A DNA stretch of 64,000 bases from Rhizopus sp. PT2906 (GCA_025529335.1 JAMYHX010000019.1:124001-188000); one strand, 5' to 3'; numbered from the stretch's first letter, positions 43,424-56,965 are shown. Translations and numbers: made by a program. The notes: generated from the sequence alone by a model not told the origin.

Positions 43424-45495
43424 ATGAAGAAGTTTACGCCAAACATTGACAGATTCCAAAAACGTTACGACACTGCTACCAAAATTCATATCTCGTTTGA
43501 TGAGCCAGAAGAGAACCATAATGGAAAGAAGCGTGCTGCCCAAGACAGCAACAACGACAATTCTCGAAAGAAGAATAAGGTAGACAACAAGAACAGCAAA
43601 GACAAGGGCAATAAAAACAAAAAGGCAGCAAAGAAGGAACTAACAGAAGAAGAAATACTAGCCAAAGTAGCTGCGATCCGTTTAAAAAAGAAACTCAAGA
43701 GAAAAAACAAGGCTAATGTCAACGGTCAGTTGATCACTCGTGCCGCCTTTCAACTCAATCCCAAGAGCCTAACACAGGCAATACCAACGACACAGATACG
43801 TGAATTCATTCTTTACGCACTTTCAGAAACTTGCAATCTGCCCTGGTGCACCATTATCAATAAATCACAAGTCGAACGGTTGGTCGTGATGTATGCACCT
43901 GGATTGAACTGTTCTTATTTTGGTCTGCCTCAAGACTCGAACCTACCATTTGTTGATCTTCAAGACCTTCCCAAAGAGGCATGGATTGGTAAATCGTCTA
44001 TGCCTTTTTTGACAAAACAGAGCCGGTATATGCTTGTTCACATGATCTCAGGCGAAAAGGAGAAATTGAATTCACCTGTGGCCGATATGTTGCAGTGCAG
44101 TATATCTAATTCAAAAAAGGAAAAGCTGATCGATGAAAACCAAAAGAAGATACAGGCATTTAAGGATAACATGAGGGAATATTACATGTTGACGTTGGAT
44201 GAGATGAAAAAGGCAGGATTTCCGATACCCACATGTTTAGATCCAACCGCTGTTCTACCTGATGGCTGGAAAGAAACCCGACCCCCTGCGGACGGTGTCA
44301 TGAAGCCTGTTAAGCGAATCATTGCAGTAGATTGTGAAATGGTCATGACGGAAAAGGGCAGTGCATTAGCTCGTATTACGCTTATTGATGAAGGTAATCA
44401 AATCACATTGCAGATATAAAGAAAGGTCACTAAAATATTCGTAGATGGCAGTGTTTTATTAGATGAACTTGTCAAACCTGATGCACCCATCACCGATTAC
44501 TTGACTCAGTATTCAGGTATCACTCCTGAAGCTATGGGCGCCACCACATGCTCTTTACGCCGCGCTCAAAAACATGTGCGAAAGATTGTCGATCATAACG
44601 TCATCTTGGTCGGCCATGGTCTAGAAAACGATTTGAAAGCAATGCAACTAGCTCACCCTTACTGCGTTGATACCTCTAGATTATATGATCATATGCGTGG
44701 CCCACCTTATAAGCCTTCACTGAAACACCTGGCGCGTACCTACCTGCAGAGAAACATTCAAGGACACAATCAATCCCTCATGGGTCACGATTCAGCTGAA
44801 GATGCTCGTGCCACATTAGATTTGTTCAAACTCAAGCTTGCAAATAAACCTCGATTTGGTCGATTTAAAAAGGTAGAACTCGTCTTTGACCGTCTCAGTG
44901 CCAACCGTCCCCCACGATCCAGCGCCATTCTTGAGAGTGCAAGGTCTGCCACAAGATTGTTTGGTGATACGCTCTCGGGTGACTATCACCGTACAGATAC
45001 AGATGAGGAATTAGTGGAGCTGACGTTGGAAAAGATCAAGGAGAAGAATTTCTTGTTTACTCGATATATTACAGCAGATGACACATTAACGCGTCAACAG
45101 CAACAAGAGAGCGGTGCTCCTACTGTGCTTCCCAGTGCTGCCAGTGATGTTCAACGTGCCACTCAGCTTCAAACGTTAGACTCGTACATTCGACGTGTTT
45201 ATCACGGATTACCTGAAAACTCATTTTTGGTTGTTGTTGGTGGTGTTTGCAATATCCCTCAATACAAAGCGTAAGAGAGAGAGAGAGAGAGAGATTTAAG
45301 TTTATTAATACATGTACTCATCTGCATCCTTTTAGATTATATGACAGATATATGCAGTATAAGCAAAAGTATGGAAACAATGCAAAATCAAAGAGTATAC
45401 CAGAAGAAGAAAAATGGACATTGGAGGATCAAAAAAAGCTGCATGCATACGCTAAAGCTGCGAGAACAAGTGCATCCTTCTTTATGTTTAAGTAA
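43424..45495 (+). CDS. REX1: RNA exonuclease Rex1-like (DEDDh)
   Basis: Three exons: 43424-44393, 44445-45270, 45336-45495; 651 residues. The exonuclease core begins VDCEMVMTEKG (Asp303/Glu305). It continues after the first intron with DELVKPDAPITDYLTQYSGIT, GHGLENDLKAMQLAHPYCVDT and a final HDSAEDARATLDLFKLK supplying the DEDDh His and Asp. In yeast, Rex1/Rnh70 trims 3' ends of 5S rRNA and tRNA precursors in the nucleus. The N terminus is lysine-rich. The GTG at 43361 keeps the frame open upstream but a TAG precedes it, so MKKFTPNIDRF at 43424 is taken as start; an unseen 5' exon is possible. Confidence 0.9.
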
Positions 45496-45631
45496 TAAAT
45501 CCTTTATTCAAAAGCGCGCATTTCATTTTTACCTTTTTTTATGCCGGCCCTTTCCTTTACATATAAATATATATATTATCATTATTTTTCTTTTTTTTTT
45601 TTTCCCTCTTGTATACATCAGTTGTTTAATT

Positions 45632-46922
45632 ATGACTTGGTATCGTATATTTCGAACTAATAGCAGCAAGAAATCAAAGCTATCTGTTGTTGAATTTGAT
45701 CAACATATTGAACCTATACCCACTTGCTTAAAACAGTCTCCAGTCTATCAACATCATCTTGTTCAAATACATTCGATTGTGCAAACTTATGTTAACTTGG
45801 TCACAATGAAGAAACATCGAAGACAAAGTAATCAAGATTGGACATTGATGGAAACATTTATAAAGCTATGGTATTCTGAACTGGAACGTATCTACAACCA
45901 CGCATCTGGTGTAGCCGTCATGCTGAAGGGTCAAATAAATGAACTATGTACAGCTTTATATAGCATCGTAAGTTGCGAATACAAGTATATTTATAAAACA
46001 ATATTAACCAAAAGAAAAACTGCAATTAGTCCTTTCCTTCAAGAAATAGAGATAAAAAGTTAGTTCATGAAGTTCGGCAGTTCATATCAAACTGTTTAAA
46101 GGATCTCGATCATTCTTTCAACAAGCGACGATCCCTTCCGACACCAAAGTCTATACATAGCCACTTTCAAACATTCCACTATACTCTTGAAAACCGTATA
46201 CAAGCTATACGGAACGAGAAACAGGTATATACATATTATTTTTACACATGTAGACAAATACTAAATTGTGTATATAGCATTCACCATTAGTAAAGTATAT
46301 GAGCCGTGTGTATCAACTAGAGCAAGACATCTTTTTACATCATTATTACATCGAAAGCCAACTCAAATTGCTTTGGGACCTTGGCCACATTGCCCTTCGT
46401 TCACCCCTTTTGGCTACCTACTGGAACCAGAAATACGAGACTAGCCAACAGATAAGCCAAGACCTTTTGAATGATCTAAAGGCGGCACTAGAGCAACAAT
46501 TACCATGTCAGAGAGACGTAATGTGCGCCATTTGTTTATCTATATTACATGAACCAGTGACGCTTAAAGGATGTCATCATACGTTTTGCAAGGACTGCCT
46601 GCAGCAGCATTATTGTTACCAGTGCTCTGCCAAGAAAAAGAAGGGCTTTCTCCTGGTGAAGGCGCCCCTGATTGGCTGCTCTTGCTTTATTCTGGATGAG
46701 CATGGTCAGTTAGTACCAGCTCATCATCAATCTTGCCCGCTCTGTAGGCAGTCCTTTAAACCTGAAGATTGTGAACTTAATGTAGATCTTGAAAAATTTA
46801 TCTTGGAACACTTCAAGCGGGATCTTGAGGATAGGAAAAGGGGTAAGTGCATCTTACAATCTCACACGTTTTTTTTTTTTTGATATAAACACCTTTTTCT
46901 TATAGAAAGCAAATCTTATTGA
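45632..46922 (+). CDS. RING-finger protein, probable E3 ubiquitin ligase
   Basis: Four exons: 45632-45967, 46030-46224, 46278-46842, 46906-46922; 370 residues, last exon encoding only the final few residues (ESKSY). The N-terminal two thirds is helical (VYQHHLVQIHSIVQTYV, LVHEVRQFISNCLKDLDHSFNKR, YMSRVYQLEQDIFLHHYYIESQ). The RING is C-terminal: CAICLSILHEPVTLKGCHHTFCKDCLQQHYCYQC, then an unusual insertion of about 40 residues (KKKKGFLLVKAPLIG...EHGQLVPAHH) before the closing CPLC pair. Long helical N terminus plus RING recalls SPX-RING proteins, but the SPX signature is not evident. The substrate is unknown. Confidence 0.8.
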
Positions 46923-47166
46923 ACTTGCTCTGTTATTATTCATTTTTACAAAAGGACAAAAAACAAAAAAGAGAGGGATTTAATGAGATATGTATATAAT
47001 ATGTATATGTGGTGGTTTTTTGTGTATATAAAAAAGGAATACTATGGGAAATAATACTAAATAATACTAATACTAATAAAATAAATAATAAAGAAGGAGA
47101 AAGGAATGAATGTATATCAAATAATAATGACAAAGTTGAGGGGGGGTTATAACATATTTTTATGAT
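46923..47166. terminator. 3' flanks of convergent genes
   Basis: 244 bp between the RING gene and the kinase gene stops. Rich in AATAATACTAATA repeats (47050-47090), which probably include polyadenylation signals of one or both genes. Confidence 0.4.
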
Positions 47167-49914
47167 CTATTCTTCTTCTTCTTCTTCTTCTTCTATAATC
47201 GTCTTGCTGGTTATGGGTAACACTCTAGATTCTTGCATGCCATATATGCTTAGTCTAGATCTTGGCGCATATTCAAACCTTGAAGATCGTGCTTTGAAGG
47301 GAGAAGAAGGAGCGTTTTCCTAAGAAATGTATATTAGCACATTCCATTGTAGTAAACGAAATAAGACTTACTATAGAAGCAGTAGTTGAAATACCAGTTG
47401 AAAGGATAGGAGGTGGCGAGGGAGATGTTTCTTTGGGTTTGATAAAGTGGTCTTGCTTAAGTTCTAAGACGGGCGGTGGCGGTGGCGGCGGCGATTGAGA
47501 GGATACAGCCTGTATCTTTTTCTCGGGCGCCGGTGATAGGCTGAGTGCCTTTTCCTCTATAGGGCTTATAGCAGGAGAAGGAACAATGCTGTATTCTACT
47601 TGAGAGTTCTTTTGTGGAGAGGCAGCTATCGCAGGAGGAGAAGGAGGTGGCGTTGGCTGTTGATGTTGTTGTAGGTACATCATTGAATACCGCTTTGCAC
47701 AGATATCTATTTCCTTTGGTTGTGCTGTATCATTGCTTATAATAGAAAAGGTATCAGCAACAAGACGAGCTGAAGTAAGCGCAGTAGGTGGCATGACAAC
47801 ATGAGCTGATGGCTGTTTAGCGTATTCACGTAAACTGTTACTACTTGTGGTAGTGGCGCTTGCTGTTGTCGTCTTGTTGTTGGTATTTTTGCTCGTAAAA
47901 ACTGTGCCATTATAAGTCAATTGATCCAGTTCGCTCACTGGTGGTTCTGTCAGCTGAAGCATTCTACGCCGATATTTTTGAGATCCAGTTCTGTAGATAG
48001 GCGGCGACATGATTAGGTCGTCATCTCTGGTATGTACTGCAGGTATAGTATAATTATTGTTGTTTTCTGAAGTAACAACTGACCGATGTGCTTGTTGTTG
48101 TTGTTGTTGTTGTTGTTGCTGTTGTTTGGAGCCAAACCATGATTTGACAGAGGTAAACCAGCCTGGTTTATCTTGTTGTTGTGTTGTTGATCCAAAGCCG
48201 ACGGTTTGGATAGTATGATGTGCAGTTGGTTTAGGATAAGGTTTTATATCAAATGAATCTAAACGCACAGCTGGCTGACTAATACTATTATTACGGCTGA
48301 TAGTTGGACTTGTCTGGATGCCACAGTCTACGGCATTTGATTTCTTTTGATGGCTTTCTATTGCAGATGCAAATGCATTGGGAACTGAGTCTATTTCTTC
48401 TTGAGATTTATTGGTCATGTTCTCAAGTAATAAGTGCCAAAGTGTGCTCGAGGTATCACATTCGCCTGTCTGCATTTTGATGAGTGCATCTCTGTCAAAA
48501 CCTGCTGCCGTCAGCGCTGCAAACAGACGCTGTTCAACTGGCGTCATTCCTTGAGGCTTTTGCTGGGCAAATGAGCTAGGCAATGATGTTCTGAAGGAAG
48601 ACGGCGATGTAGAAGAATATCGATTATTATTCAAAGTAGGTGCAGAGAACCGAGGTGATTTTTCGGTAAGACCCAGGCTGGATTTAATCTGCGGCGAGAA
48701 TATGAATTGCGGCGATGTTGGCACGTTTTCAGCGATCAAGTCTATGTCTGTTGAGGTGCTGTTGTTTGAAGTAGTTGAAGAGGACGGCGTCAAGCCCTGA
48801 TCGATCACGTCATCCTCAATCTCGGTCATCCAGGGGTGATTGATAATAGTATCCAAACTGAAACGACTTGAAGGCTCTAATTGAAGCATGCCGTTGATAA
48901 GACTGCTTAGCTTTGAGCTGAAATAATAAGGCATTTGGTAATCCACTTGAACAATTTTCCTTTGCGTAACAACTTCAGAATCGTCATCGAAAGGAAATTC
49001 TCCAGCGAGAAGGGTATAAAGTATGACTCCTAAAGACCAGATATCGGTTTCTATGAGATGGTGAGTATTAAAGGGGAAGTTGCTATAGTGATTGCTATAG
49101 TTACCAGGACCGGTGTATTTTTTACGAAGGATAACTTCTGGAGCTGAATAACTTAGACTCCCACAAAATGTTTCTAAATATTGATTTTTTTGAATGTATC
49201 TTGCAAAACCAAAATCGCATATTTTGACATTATCGTCAGCATCTAATAATATGTTTTCTAGTTTGAGATCTCTATATGTAATATAGTAAGTATATAAGGA
49301 GAACGAAAGACAAAGAAATATAAGGAGTATTAACCTGTGAACAATATGATGCATATGACAATAATTGATTGCGTCTGTCAGCTGATGGAACCATTTGTGG
49401 ACTCTTGCTTCAGAACAGCGACCACCAGAGAGGGTAAGAGCATCTAGGAGATCACCATTTGGACAGTATTCAGATATGATGTGAATAGCTGATTCTGTTG
49501 TAATCATTTCGTACAACATGACAACGTTTGGGTGTTTAATTTGTTTATGATGATGTATTTCTCTAGCCATCATTGGTGCATGTTGTTTACTGATCTTTTT
49601 AATCGCAACTACTTTACCAGTCAGTTTATGGTAACCTTTTTTGACTTTGCCAAAGGTGCCCTTTTTTTAAAAAAAAAATTTATTATTATGAAGTCATTAT
49701 AAAAAGAGGACAACTAAAACTACCTCGCCTATGGTTTCTCCTATGGTATAACATCCAACAGAGGTTATTTCATGAGATGATAGTTCTTTTAATAATTCAT
49801 TATAGTCCACTGCCAACTGCAATAGAAATTGATGAGTTTAAGTAAAATAACACTTCTTTATCTTACCTTTGCTTGTTGATTATGAGCAACAGAATTCCTT
49901 GGTGAATTTAGCAT
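47167..49914 (-). CDS. Nim1/AMPK-like serine/threonine kinase with long tail
   Basis: Six exons: 49867-49914, 49724-49816, 49335-49660, 49105-49271, 47372-49050, 47167-47319; 821 residues. Kinase domain about 36-300: GEGTFGKV, VAIKK, HRDLKLEN (about 155), ICDFGFA, activation segment FCGSLSYSAPE, ETDIWSLGVILYTLLAGEFPF, RFSLDTIINHPW. The Ser in the activation loop and the CAMK-type features put it in the AMPK/MARK/Nim1 group. A segment about 375-415 (RLFAALTAAGFDRDALI, DTSSTLWHLLLENM) looks like a UBA-type autoregulatory helix set. The rest is disordered, with Gln, Pro and Ser runs; it ends in seven Glu. Likely in polarity or cell-cycle control; exact orthologue not assigned. Confidence 0.88.
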
Positions 49915-51843
49915 GATATTTAATATATATACTTGTAACAATAAAGAGAAAAAGGAATGGAAAGGTTGATGTGTACTGCTTGTAGCTGTAGTTATAGTCG
50001 TAACATGTAATAATGAAAAAGGAAAGTAAAATAAAAATAAAAAATAATATAAAGAAAGAAGCTTCCTTTGTATATATTTTTTATTGAATAATGAAAAAGA
50101 AGAAAGAAAAAAAGCACTTTGAAAAAACTTTTTTTGGTAAAACCTCAAATTAAATAGGGGGTTGAATAAATAGGGCAAGTGTATAAAAGGAATACATAAA
50201 GCTGATCTTTCGGGGCAATTATGGTAAGTGCATACTTAATTCGAGTGTCACCCCATTTACACTATTTTCACAAAATTGAGTAACACGTATATCTTACTTT
50301 AAATAGCGGTAGCCAATAAGTTCGTTTGATTATCATTTCCTATTCAAACAATACTTTCACTTTTTAATAAGGAGAATAAATGTTCTTGTTGACCATCTTA
50401 TAATAACAACAACAACAACAACAATAATAATGATCTGATGTTGAAGGATATAGATGAATATGTTTGTAGTAGAATTTATATTATTTCCTATTATATGCAT
50501 GTCATCTTTTGATGGTTGCACCCGAATTAGGAGGGGAGCTTTATCATATATGCTCTGACGTATGTTTGTAAAGATTTGACATGATCAATCAAATAAAGAT
50601 AAAAAAAAAAAGATTAAATGATCCTTTTTTATATGTAAAGATCAAGTTACAAGTGTATATGTTCAAATAATAAAGGGTCAAAGGCATTCACAACACTTGA
50701 TTCAGGCAATGCAAGGTTACCTCAATGTCAAAATCTACTATGCTCGAATATGGGAAAAAAAAAAAAAAAGAGAAAATCAAGAGAGGGCACAAATGTAGAT
50801 CAACTACCACAATGAAGCTATCAGGTGTGCCCAATGTAATACATAAGGGAAATTGCAGCCCTTTTAACTAAAACTAGACGGTTACAAAAAAATAAAGGGG
50901 GATACATATGTTAGCTATCAAACAGTAAACAGGAACTTTTCTGTCTTTTAAATAAAAATAATATACTTTACTAAATGTAAATCAGATATTGCTGATAACA
51001 CTACTAAAATATGAATAAGTCAAGGGAACAATCATTAAATAAAATGACACGTAAGCTTGTCAATGTTGCCATCTGTAAACAAAAAAAAAATGACCTGTCA
51101 ATGAACTTTTTTCTAAGCCCACTCAAACTTATTTTTGGCGTTGAACTTAAAATAGCAAACCATGTGCGCTTCCCTCCCTTTTTTATGACAGACTTTAATC
51201 TTTAACTCTTTATTATATCTTTCTTTTAGTTCTCATCTTATAAAGCGTTGGTTTGCCGATGTTTCTTATACATTTTGGCTTCTCATTTGGTTCATCATCT
51301 ATATTTAAATCGTTCTCCGCAATCTTGATCATTGACAACAGAAAAGTCAGCCAAGTAACCTTACTTTATGTGGTTATTCTGTGCATTATTTTTACTCATT
51401 AGTTTTCTAGTTATATAATAATACTTTAATCAAACCCAATTAATTTTTACTTTGATGATCAAATTGCTTTACAACTTACTCGAAAGCTTTACTAACCTCA
51501 GTAAGCTCCTTTTTGTTTCTAATTTTAAATTTGGTTCTCACTATTGATTATTGGTCAACAAACCAAGTCAACAAGGGGATTGCTTCCTCTTTTATGACAA
51601 CTTCACTCTTTCACATCAAAATAATAATACATGGAATTATATATTACATTTACTATGCTAAATTTCGCTTTAACGTTCTCTCTTGGTGGCTCTATTCGGA
51701 CGCTCCCATAAATTTCCACAGAAGAAAAAGCATTCCGTTTTAACGAATGGTCATCGCCAGCATTTGTCTCACGGACAAGAAACATTGGCGATAACTCTAA
51801 CAAACAATAACCAGCCATAATCTCTGAAGCCAATCATGACAAT
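49915..51843. other. Gene-poor region, left part
   Basis: AT-rich DNA with poly-A runs (50757-50770) and an (AAC)n tract (50405-50423). 51030-51085 is weakly similar to 53350-53405 (shared AATAAAATGAC, then diverged). No intact gene. Confidence 0.45.
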
Positions 51844-51981
51844 ATGGAAAGCACGCCAACGGATAAAACTTCGCAGCACATTCCGCCAATAGCTTTGGAA
51901 CTGGAAAATGCTCTAGTAACACTACGAAAACGGAAAAGATTCAGTGTCTCTGATGTTATCCTCTATTCTTGGGTTTTTGAT
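51844..51981 (+). other. Short coding fragment joined to a dispersed repeat
   Basis: Plus-strand frame from ATG 51844 reads MESTPTDKTSQHIPPIALEL, then ALVTLRKRKRFSVSDV and stays open until the boundary of repeat copy B at about 51982. Composition is protein-like. It looks like a gene fragment truncated by, or carried next to, the repeat. Confidence 0.35.
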
Positions 51982-52125
51982 ATTTGCATAGCAAACAGCA
52001 CTAGGCAAACCACACCCACACTGCACTATGCACAACACTGAAGTATAAGAGAAGCATGTATCGATAAGTCTGCAATAGTCTCTTTATTATGTTGAGACAG
52101 GATTCGTTATTCATTTTATAAGAAA
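51982..52125 (+). repeat. Dispersed repeat, copy B
   Basis: Roughly 75-80% identical by eye to 21201-21350 in the same orientation. Similarity starts sharply at ATTTGCAYAGCAAACAGC and ends near CATTTTATAAGAA. The flanks differ. No CACTATTTCC inverted repeats were found around this copy. Confidence 0.75.
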
Positions 52126-54119
52126 ATAGGATTATTGCATGAATTAAAGGCCAATGGACATAATGCGTCTATAAGAATAACGCATTTCGTGGCCAGTCCT
52201 TTGTTTTTCTTTCTTTACAAGACTGAGTGCTTATAAGGTAAAATATGATAGATATTTTGCTTACTGTGCAAATTGAATTGCTTAAAATGTTGAATTTCAG
52301 GTAATTCGAGCACTTCTTTTGAAGACGACATTTCTTGTATAATATTTGGATAGTCCTTATGAAATCGAAGCTCAGTTGGTGCACAATAAAGTCTTAATCG
52401 ACTTGGGTGATTTGATGCTTGATGGCGCAATATATAGTTAGTACAGAGACTAGAAGGTAAAGGCCGATTATATCAAGAGTTTGACCTTGCGCTTTGTAAA
52501 TTGTCATTGTAAACGCAAGCCTAACAGGGAATTGATAGCATTTGAATTGTACAGAATCGTTTTTAGAGGATCAGTATATCGTAGAGACGAAATGATTCAG
52601 TACAGAAAAGGTCCGGTAAAGCATTTTTTGCTTATGAGAGCGACATCGTAGGTGTATGCTAATTCATTAAATGCTTTCAAAGGAGCTCAGACTCAGTGAT
52701 AGAGCTAGGCAAAGGCATACAAAGATACGCTGGCAGACTATTAATGAAGATTGAGCATAGGAGTTGTCGTATTCCAAGTTGAATAAGGGTCGATAAGCAG
52801 TGTCTACACATCAATAGTGTCATTTAATAATATTACCACTTTAAGATCAAATTCATTTTTGGTGTCCGTACTTCTCCTACAAAGTCTTGCGCCATTGCTG
52901 TTTTACATGTCTCTTTCCTTTGAATTCAATTGCTTCTATTCAAGAGACAGAGTCTATTAATGATCATCAGTAAGGCTGTTCTTATATTATTATTTATCAA
53001 GTCTTACACATGCGCATACATCACAAAGTATGGCTTATTAAAAGTAAACACATTTTCTACGTGGAGCTTCAATCAAGGCTGGCATGCTTCGACAGCCAAC
53101 TATCGACTTTTTTATATTATCTCTTTTGATTCGTATACCAGATTCTTCAAATATTTCCATGCCAAATAGTTTCAATAAAATCGAAACGTTTCTCTGAATT
53201 ACACTTTTGAGCTTTGTGATCTAGTTGTTGTAACCATTCTTTATTTATTTGAGCTTGACAAGGTTATAAAATATAAGCAAAGGGAAAGAGTGACAGCAAT
53301 CAATCAAGACCACTTGATATGTAATATTATGACGAACAAACTATCATGAAGGGAAAAATAAAATGACGCGCAAGTTAGTCTATATGACATCTATAGTGTT
53401 TACCATAAGTTATTTGACTCTCTGACCACTATTGATTATTCCACGGCTAATGTGGTTGTTTAGTAGTACAACCCTCATGCTTCTATTCTAACGATGGCGT
53501 GAGTATCGTGGAGCGTTTAAAACAAATTCTAGCACTTTCTCATGTAAAGTGTAACAGCATGTCTGTTTGCGCAGATTATGCTTGTAACAGTGATTTCTTG
53601 GAAAATGTAACCCTTTGCACGTTCTGGCATGAAAAAGAAAAAGTTGTTTTTACAATGCTATTATCTGGATGTGGAAAAAAAAAGCAGACCTAGTTTATAT
53701 CATAGAAAGCATCTATAATTGACGACCTCATATTATGCTTCTAATGCTGTCCTAGAAGAAATGCTCTTGAGAATATATCTTTTTGTTTGCTTATTTCATC
53801 AAGTTACACCTTGTTCATATTCTGCATTACAAAAACACTATCTCTCTTTTTTTTCTTTCTCTAATTCTGTTTGTCCTTTTGCTTTTATTTGTTACAATTA
53901 TTACTTTTAATGCATAACCATTTATATTCCTGCCTCTCTTGCTTCCTCCCATTTGCATGATCCTGGATTAACCCTGCTTAAGGTGCGCCCCTGTATAGAC
54001 GTCGGAGTGAACGGACAGAGGGTCGGTAAGCGGAGAAACAACATAGTCTTTGGTTTTCCTTTTTGGAATAAAATTTTCTGTGTTAGTACCTGAGCTTTTT
54101 TTTTCTACGCATATTGTTC
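52126..54119. other. Gene-poor region, right part
   Basis: AT-rich, no intact gene. The 14-mer CACTATTGATTATT occurs at 53429 and also at 51539. Short frames such as 53499-53693 are unsupported. 53940-54119 is the promoter side of the AAA ATPase gene. Confidence 0.45.
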
Positions 54120-56764
54120 ATGTCCATTTTACTGGGTCGATCATTTACCAGGATAACATCCAGGTACACCCTGCATAGATTGATACATACAGCACGACCA
54201 TGTCTCAATGTAGAAAAACCCACGGTAGAGCCTACTTTAAATAAGGTTACTAAGGGAAGATCGAAATCAATAAAGAGGAAACTACCTTCCATACCTAATT
54301 TACCTGGTAAAACAAGGATTTGCCCAATCATTCCTAAACATTAAAATTTCATACGTTTTTAGATACTTTTTTATCAACCAACTACTTTTCTTATCCCAAC
54401 ATTAAACCACTAAAGACAGCCAATCGATACGATGACATTGTAGACAGTAAAGTATGGAAAGAACTTGAATGCAGCATACGATCAAGCCTTGCACCAAAAG
54501 GATCTATGGCAGCACTAAACCACACAGATCATTTAGAATTAGCTATACCCCATCCTGGTTCCTGCTACCTTCAAGATCACATTGCAAAGGAACTTGCACA
54601 TAAAGTGAAGGCTGATTTACTGGTTTTAGATTCATTTGATTTTATATCTTTGGCCCAACAGACATTCCATCGCTATCGTAAGCTTGCCTTGTTATTCTTA
54701 TCTACAGCAAACTGATATTTAGTATATATAGCAGCATCATTACTACCAATGATATCCGCACCAGATATGGATTCAAATGCTATGTTGGCCGTGAAGACTT
54801 TGATTAGCGATAAAGAAGCAAAGGCTGATATGGACCGTTTGAAGAACAACATTATGCAAGAAGTAGCCAAAGGCCTTGGAAGCGAAGATAATGAATCGGA
54901 GGAAGACATGGAGGATATTGGAGATGATGTTGACGACACAGTAACGATAAGGTTCAACGAAAGCGATTACGACGTCAATCTGAAAGAATTTGCAAAGGGC
55001 AACACCAGCAAAATGAATGCATCACTCCTCAACCAGGTGTCATTTAAATATACGGCCATGTTTAAGAACGCACTATCTGTAACAAAGGAGAGCAAAATCA
55101 TTCACCTAAGGGATTATGCAGTTATGCAGGACGCCTTCAGTCGCCTCATGTTGAAATCACTTGTCACTGCTGTTGAAGACTTGAAGCAGAATGGACATAG
55201 TATAATGATTATCGCCTCCCATTCACATGCAACATCAGTTAAAGATTATTTTACTCCTATTCTACCTAATATGCGCAGTATAACGCTTTTACCTCCTTTG
55301 GGATACTGGGATCAGTGGAATACAGTCATGAAGGAGGATGAGATGAAGCGAACAGCCGAAATAAATGCAAAGGGATTAATTTCAGTTGCGATCCAAAAGA
55401 ATGCTCTCAACTTGGAGGTTCCTTCCAGCCATGAAGTCCTGATTAATAGTTTAATGGAACTCGAGGGAATGTCTGATTCTATCTGGACCTTGCAGGAAGT
55501 TGACCGCCGCGTTTCAGTAGCCATTGGTAACGCAATAGAAAAGAGTAGAGTTAAACTAGAATTGCAAGACTTTAAAGAAGCTAATGAAATCGTACTACAC
55601 TCATCTCAGTTATCAGAGCAAAGTATGCAACGTCTAAAGTCAGCACATAACATGGCACTTCAATCGAATGGCAGCGTGGATATGGATGCTCTGAAACGTA
55701 CCTGCAACAGATATGAACGAAAGCTCTTGTCAAGAATCGTAGACCCCAGTAAGTTGAGAAAATAATATTCACTCCCCTTTTTTAGCTGATTGTTTTTGTT
55801 AGACAAGGTACAGGGATCTTTCAAAGATGTACGTGCACCACAATCTACAATTGAAACGTTACAATCTTTAATTTCACTCCCTTTGATTCGTCCGGACTTA
55901 TTTAAACAAGGTATCTTGAAGAAAAACTTTATCCCTGGCGTGCTACTGTTTGGTCCACCCGGAACGGGCAAGGTAAGTAACCTATTTCATATCATGCGCT
56001 TTTACTGATTTCGAACAGACCATGCTTGCTAAAGCTGTAGCAAAGGAAAGTGGTAGTAGAATGCTGGATATTCAAGCAAGTGATGTGTATGATATGTATG
56101 TTGGTCAAGGAGAAAAAAATGTGAAAGCCATCTTTTCGCTAGCAAGAAAACTTTCGCCCTGTGTTGTGTTTATAGATGAAGTTGACAGTCTGATGAACAA
56201 ACGAGGATCAGATTACTCGTCCAAATCTCATAGAGAGATTATCAACCAATTCATGGTGGAATGGGATGGTTTATCAAGCAATAATCAAGGTGTCATCGTT
56301 ATGGCAGCCACCAACAGACCATTTGATTTGGATGATGCCGTTCTAAGACGTATGCCTCGACGTATATTAGGTAACTTTTAAAGCTAAAAAGCTTTTTCTG
56401 ACAGCTAACATGTCTACTAGTCGATTTACCTAATGCGGAAGACCGCTTGGAAATTCTCAAGATTTTGTTAAAGGATGAGCAGTACGAAGTGTCACTGCCC
56501 GAAATAGCCAAGTCTACGGAGTACTATTCTGGCTCGGATCTTAAGAATGTGTGTGTAACAGCCGCATTGAAGGCAATACAAGAGCAAGTCAATGCAAAGA
56601 CAAATAATTCTATCGTCTTAACTATGGAACACTTTAAGGAAGCTCTGAAAATGGTTCCACCTAGCTTAAGCGAAGAAATGGGTACCCTGACAGAGATCAG
56701 GAAATGGGACAGCCAGTTTGGTGACGGCAAAAAGAAGAAGAAGACAAGTATTGGGTTCTCTTGA
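54120..56764 (+). CDS. Mitochondrial AAA ATPase (Msp1/ATAD1-type core)
   Basis: Six exons: 54120-54306, 54363-54677, 54723-55748, 55803-55972, 56019-56370, 56421-56764; 797 residues. The N terminus MSILLGRSFTRITSRYTLHRL is a mitochondrial presequence. A large, partly acidic middle region precedes one classical AAA module: SFKDVRAPQSTIETLQSLI, Walker A GPPGTGKT (560-567, split by an intron), pore-loop region QASDVYDMYVGQGEKNV, Walker B VVFIDEVDSL, then ATNRPFDLDDAVLRRMPRRI with arginine fingers. The module is closest in pattern to Msp1/ATAD1, the membrane-protein extractase, but the protein is about twice as long, so it is a distinct fungal form, probably acting in the organelle on misfolded or mislocalised proteins. 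Confidence 0.88.
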
Positions 56765-56965
56765 GAAACACCCATGTGCAATTCGCAAGGATAGACTATA
56801 AAATGAATTTTGCTCCCCCTCTCTCTCTTTTTCTTTTTTCTTTTGTGTATAAATAACAAATTATAGATCCAAATGGTACATAGCATAAATAAAGTTTTGT
56901 ATAAAGTATGGTTTGAATAACCAAGTCGATTTCATTAGAACGGTATTGACCAAGAGAATACTAAA

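Noticed and set aside
51038..53410. Element bounded by similar sequences at about 51.04 and 53.36 kb
   Set aside because: Similarity is short and weak, and the two regions lie in the same orientation with different spacing to the next shared 14-mer; not enough for an LTR call.
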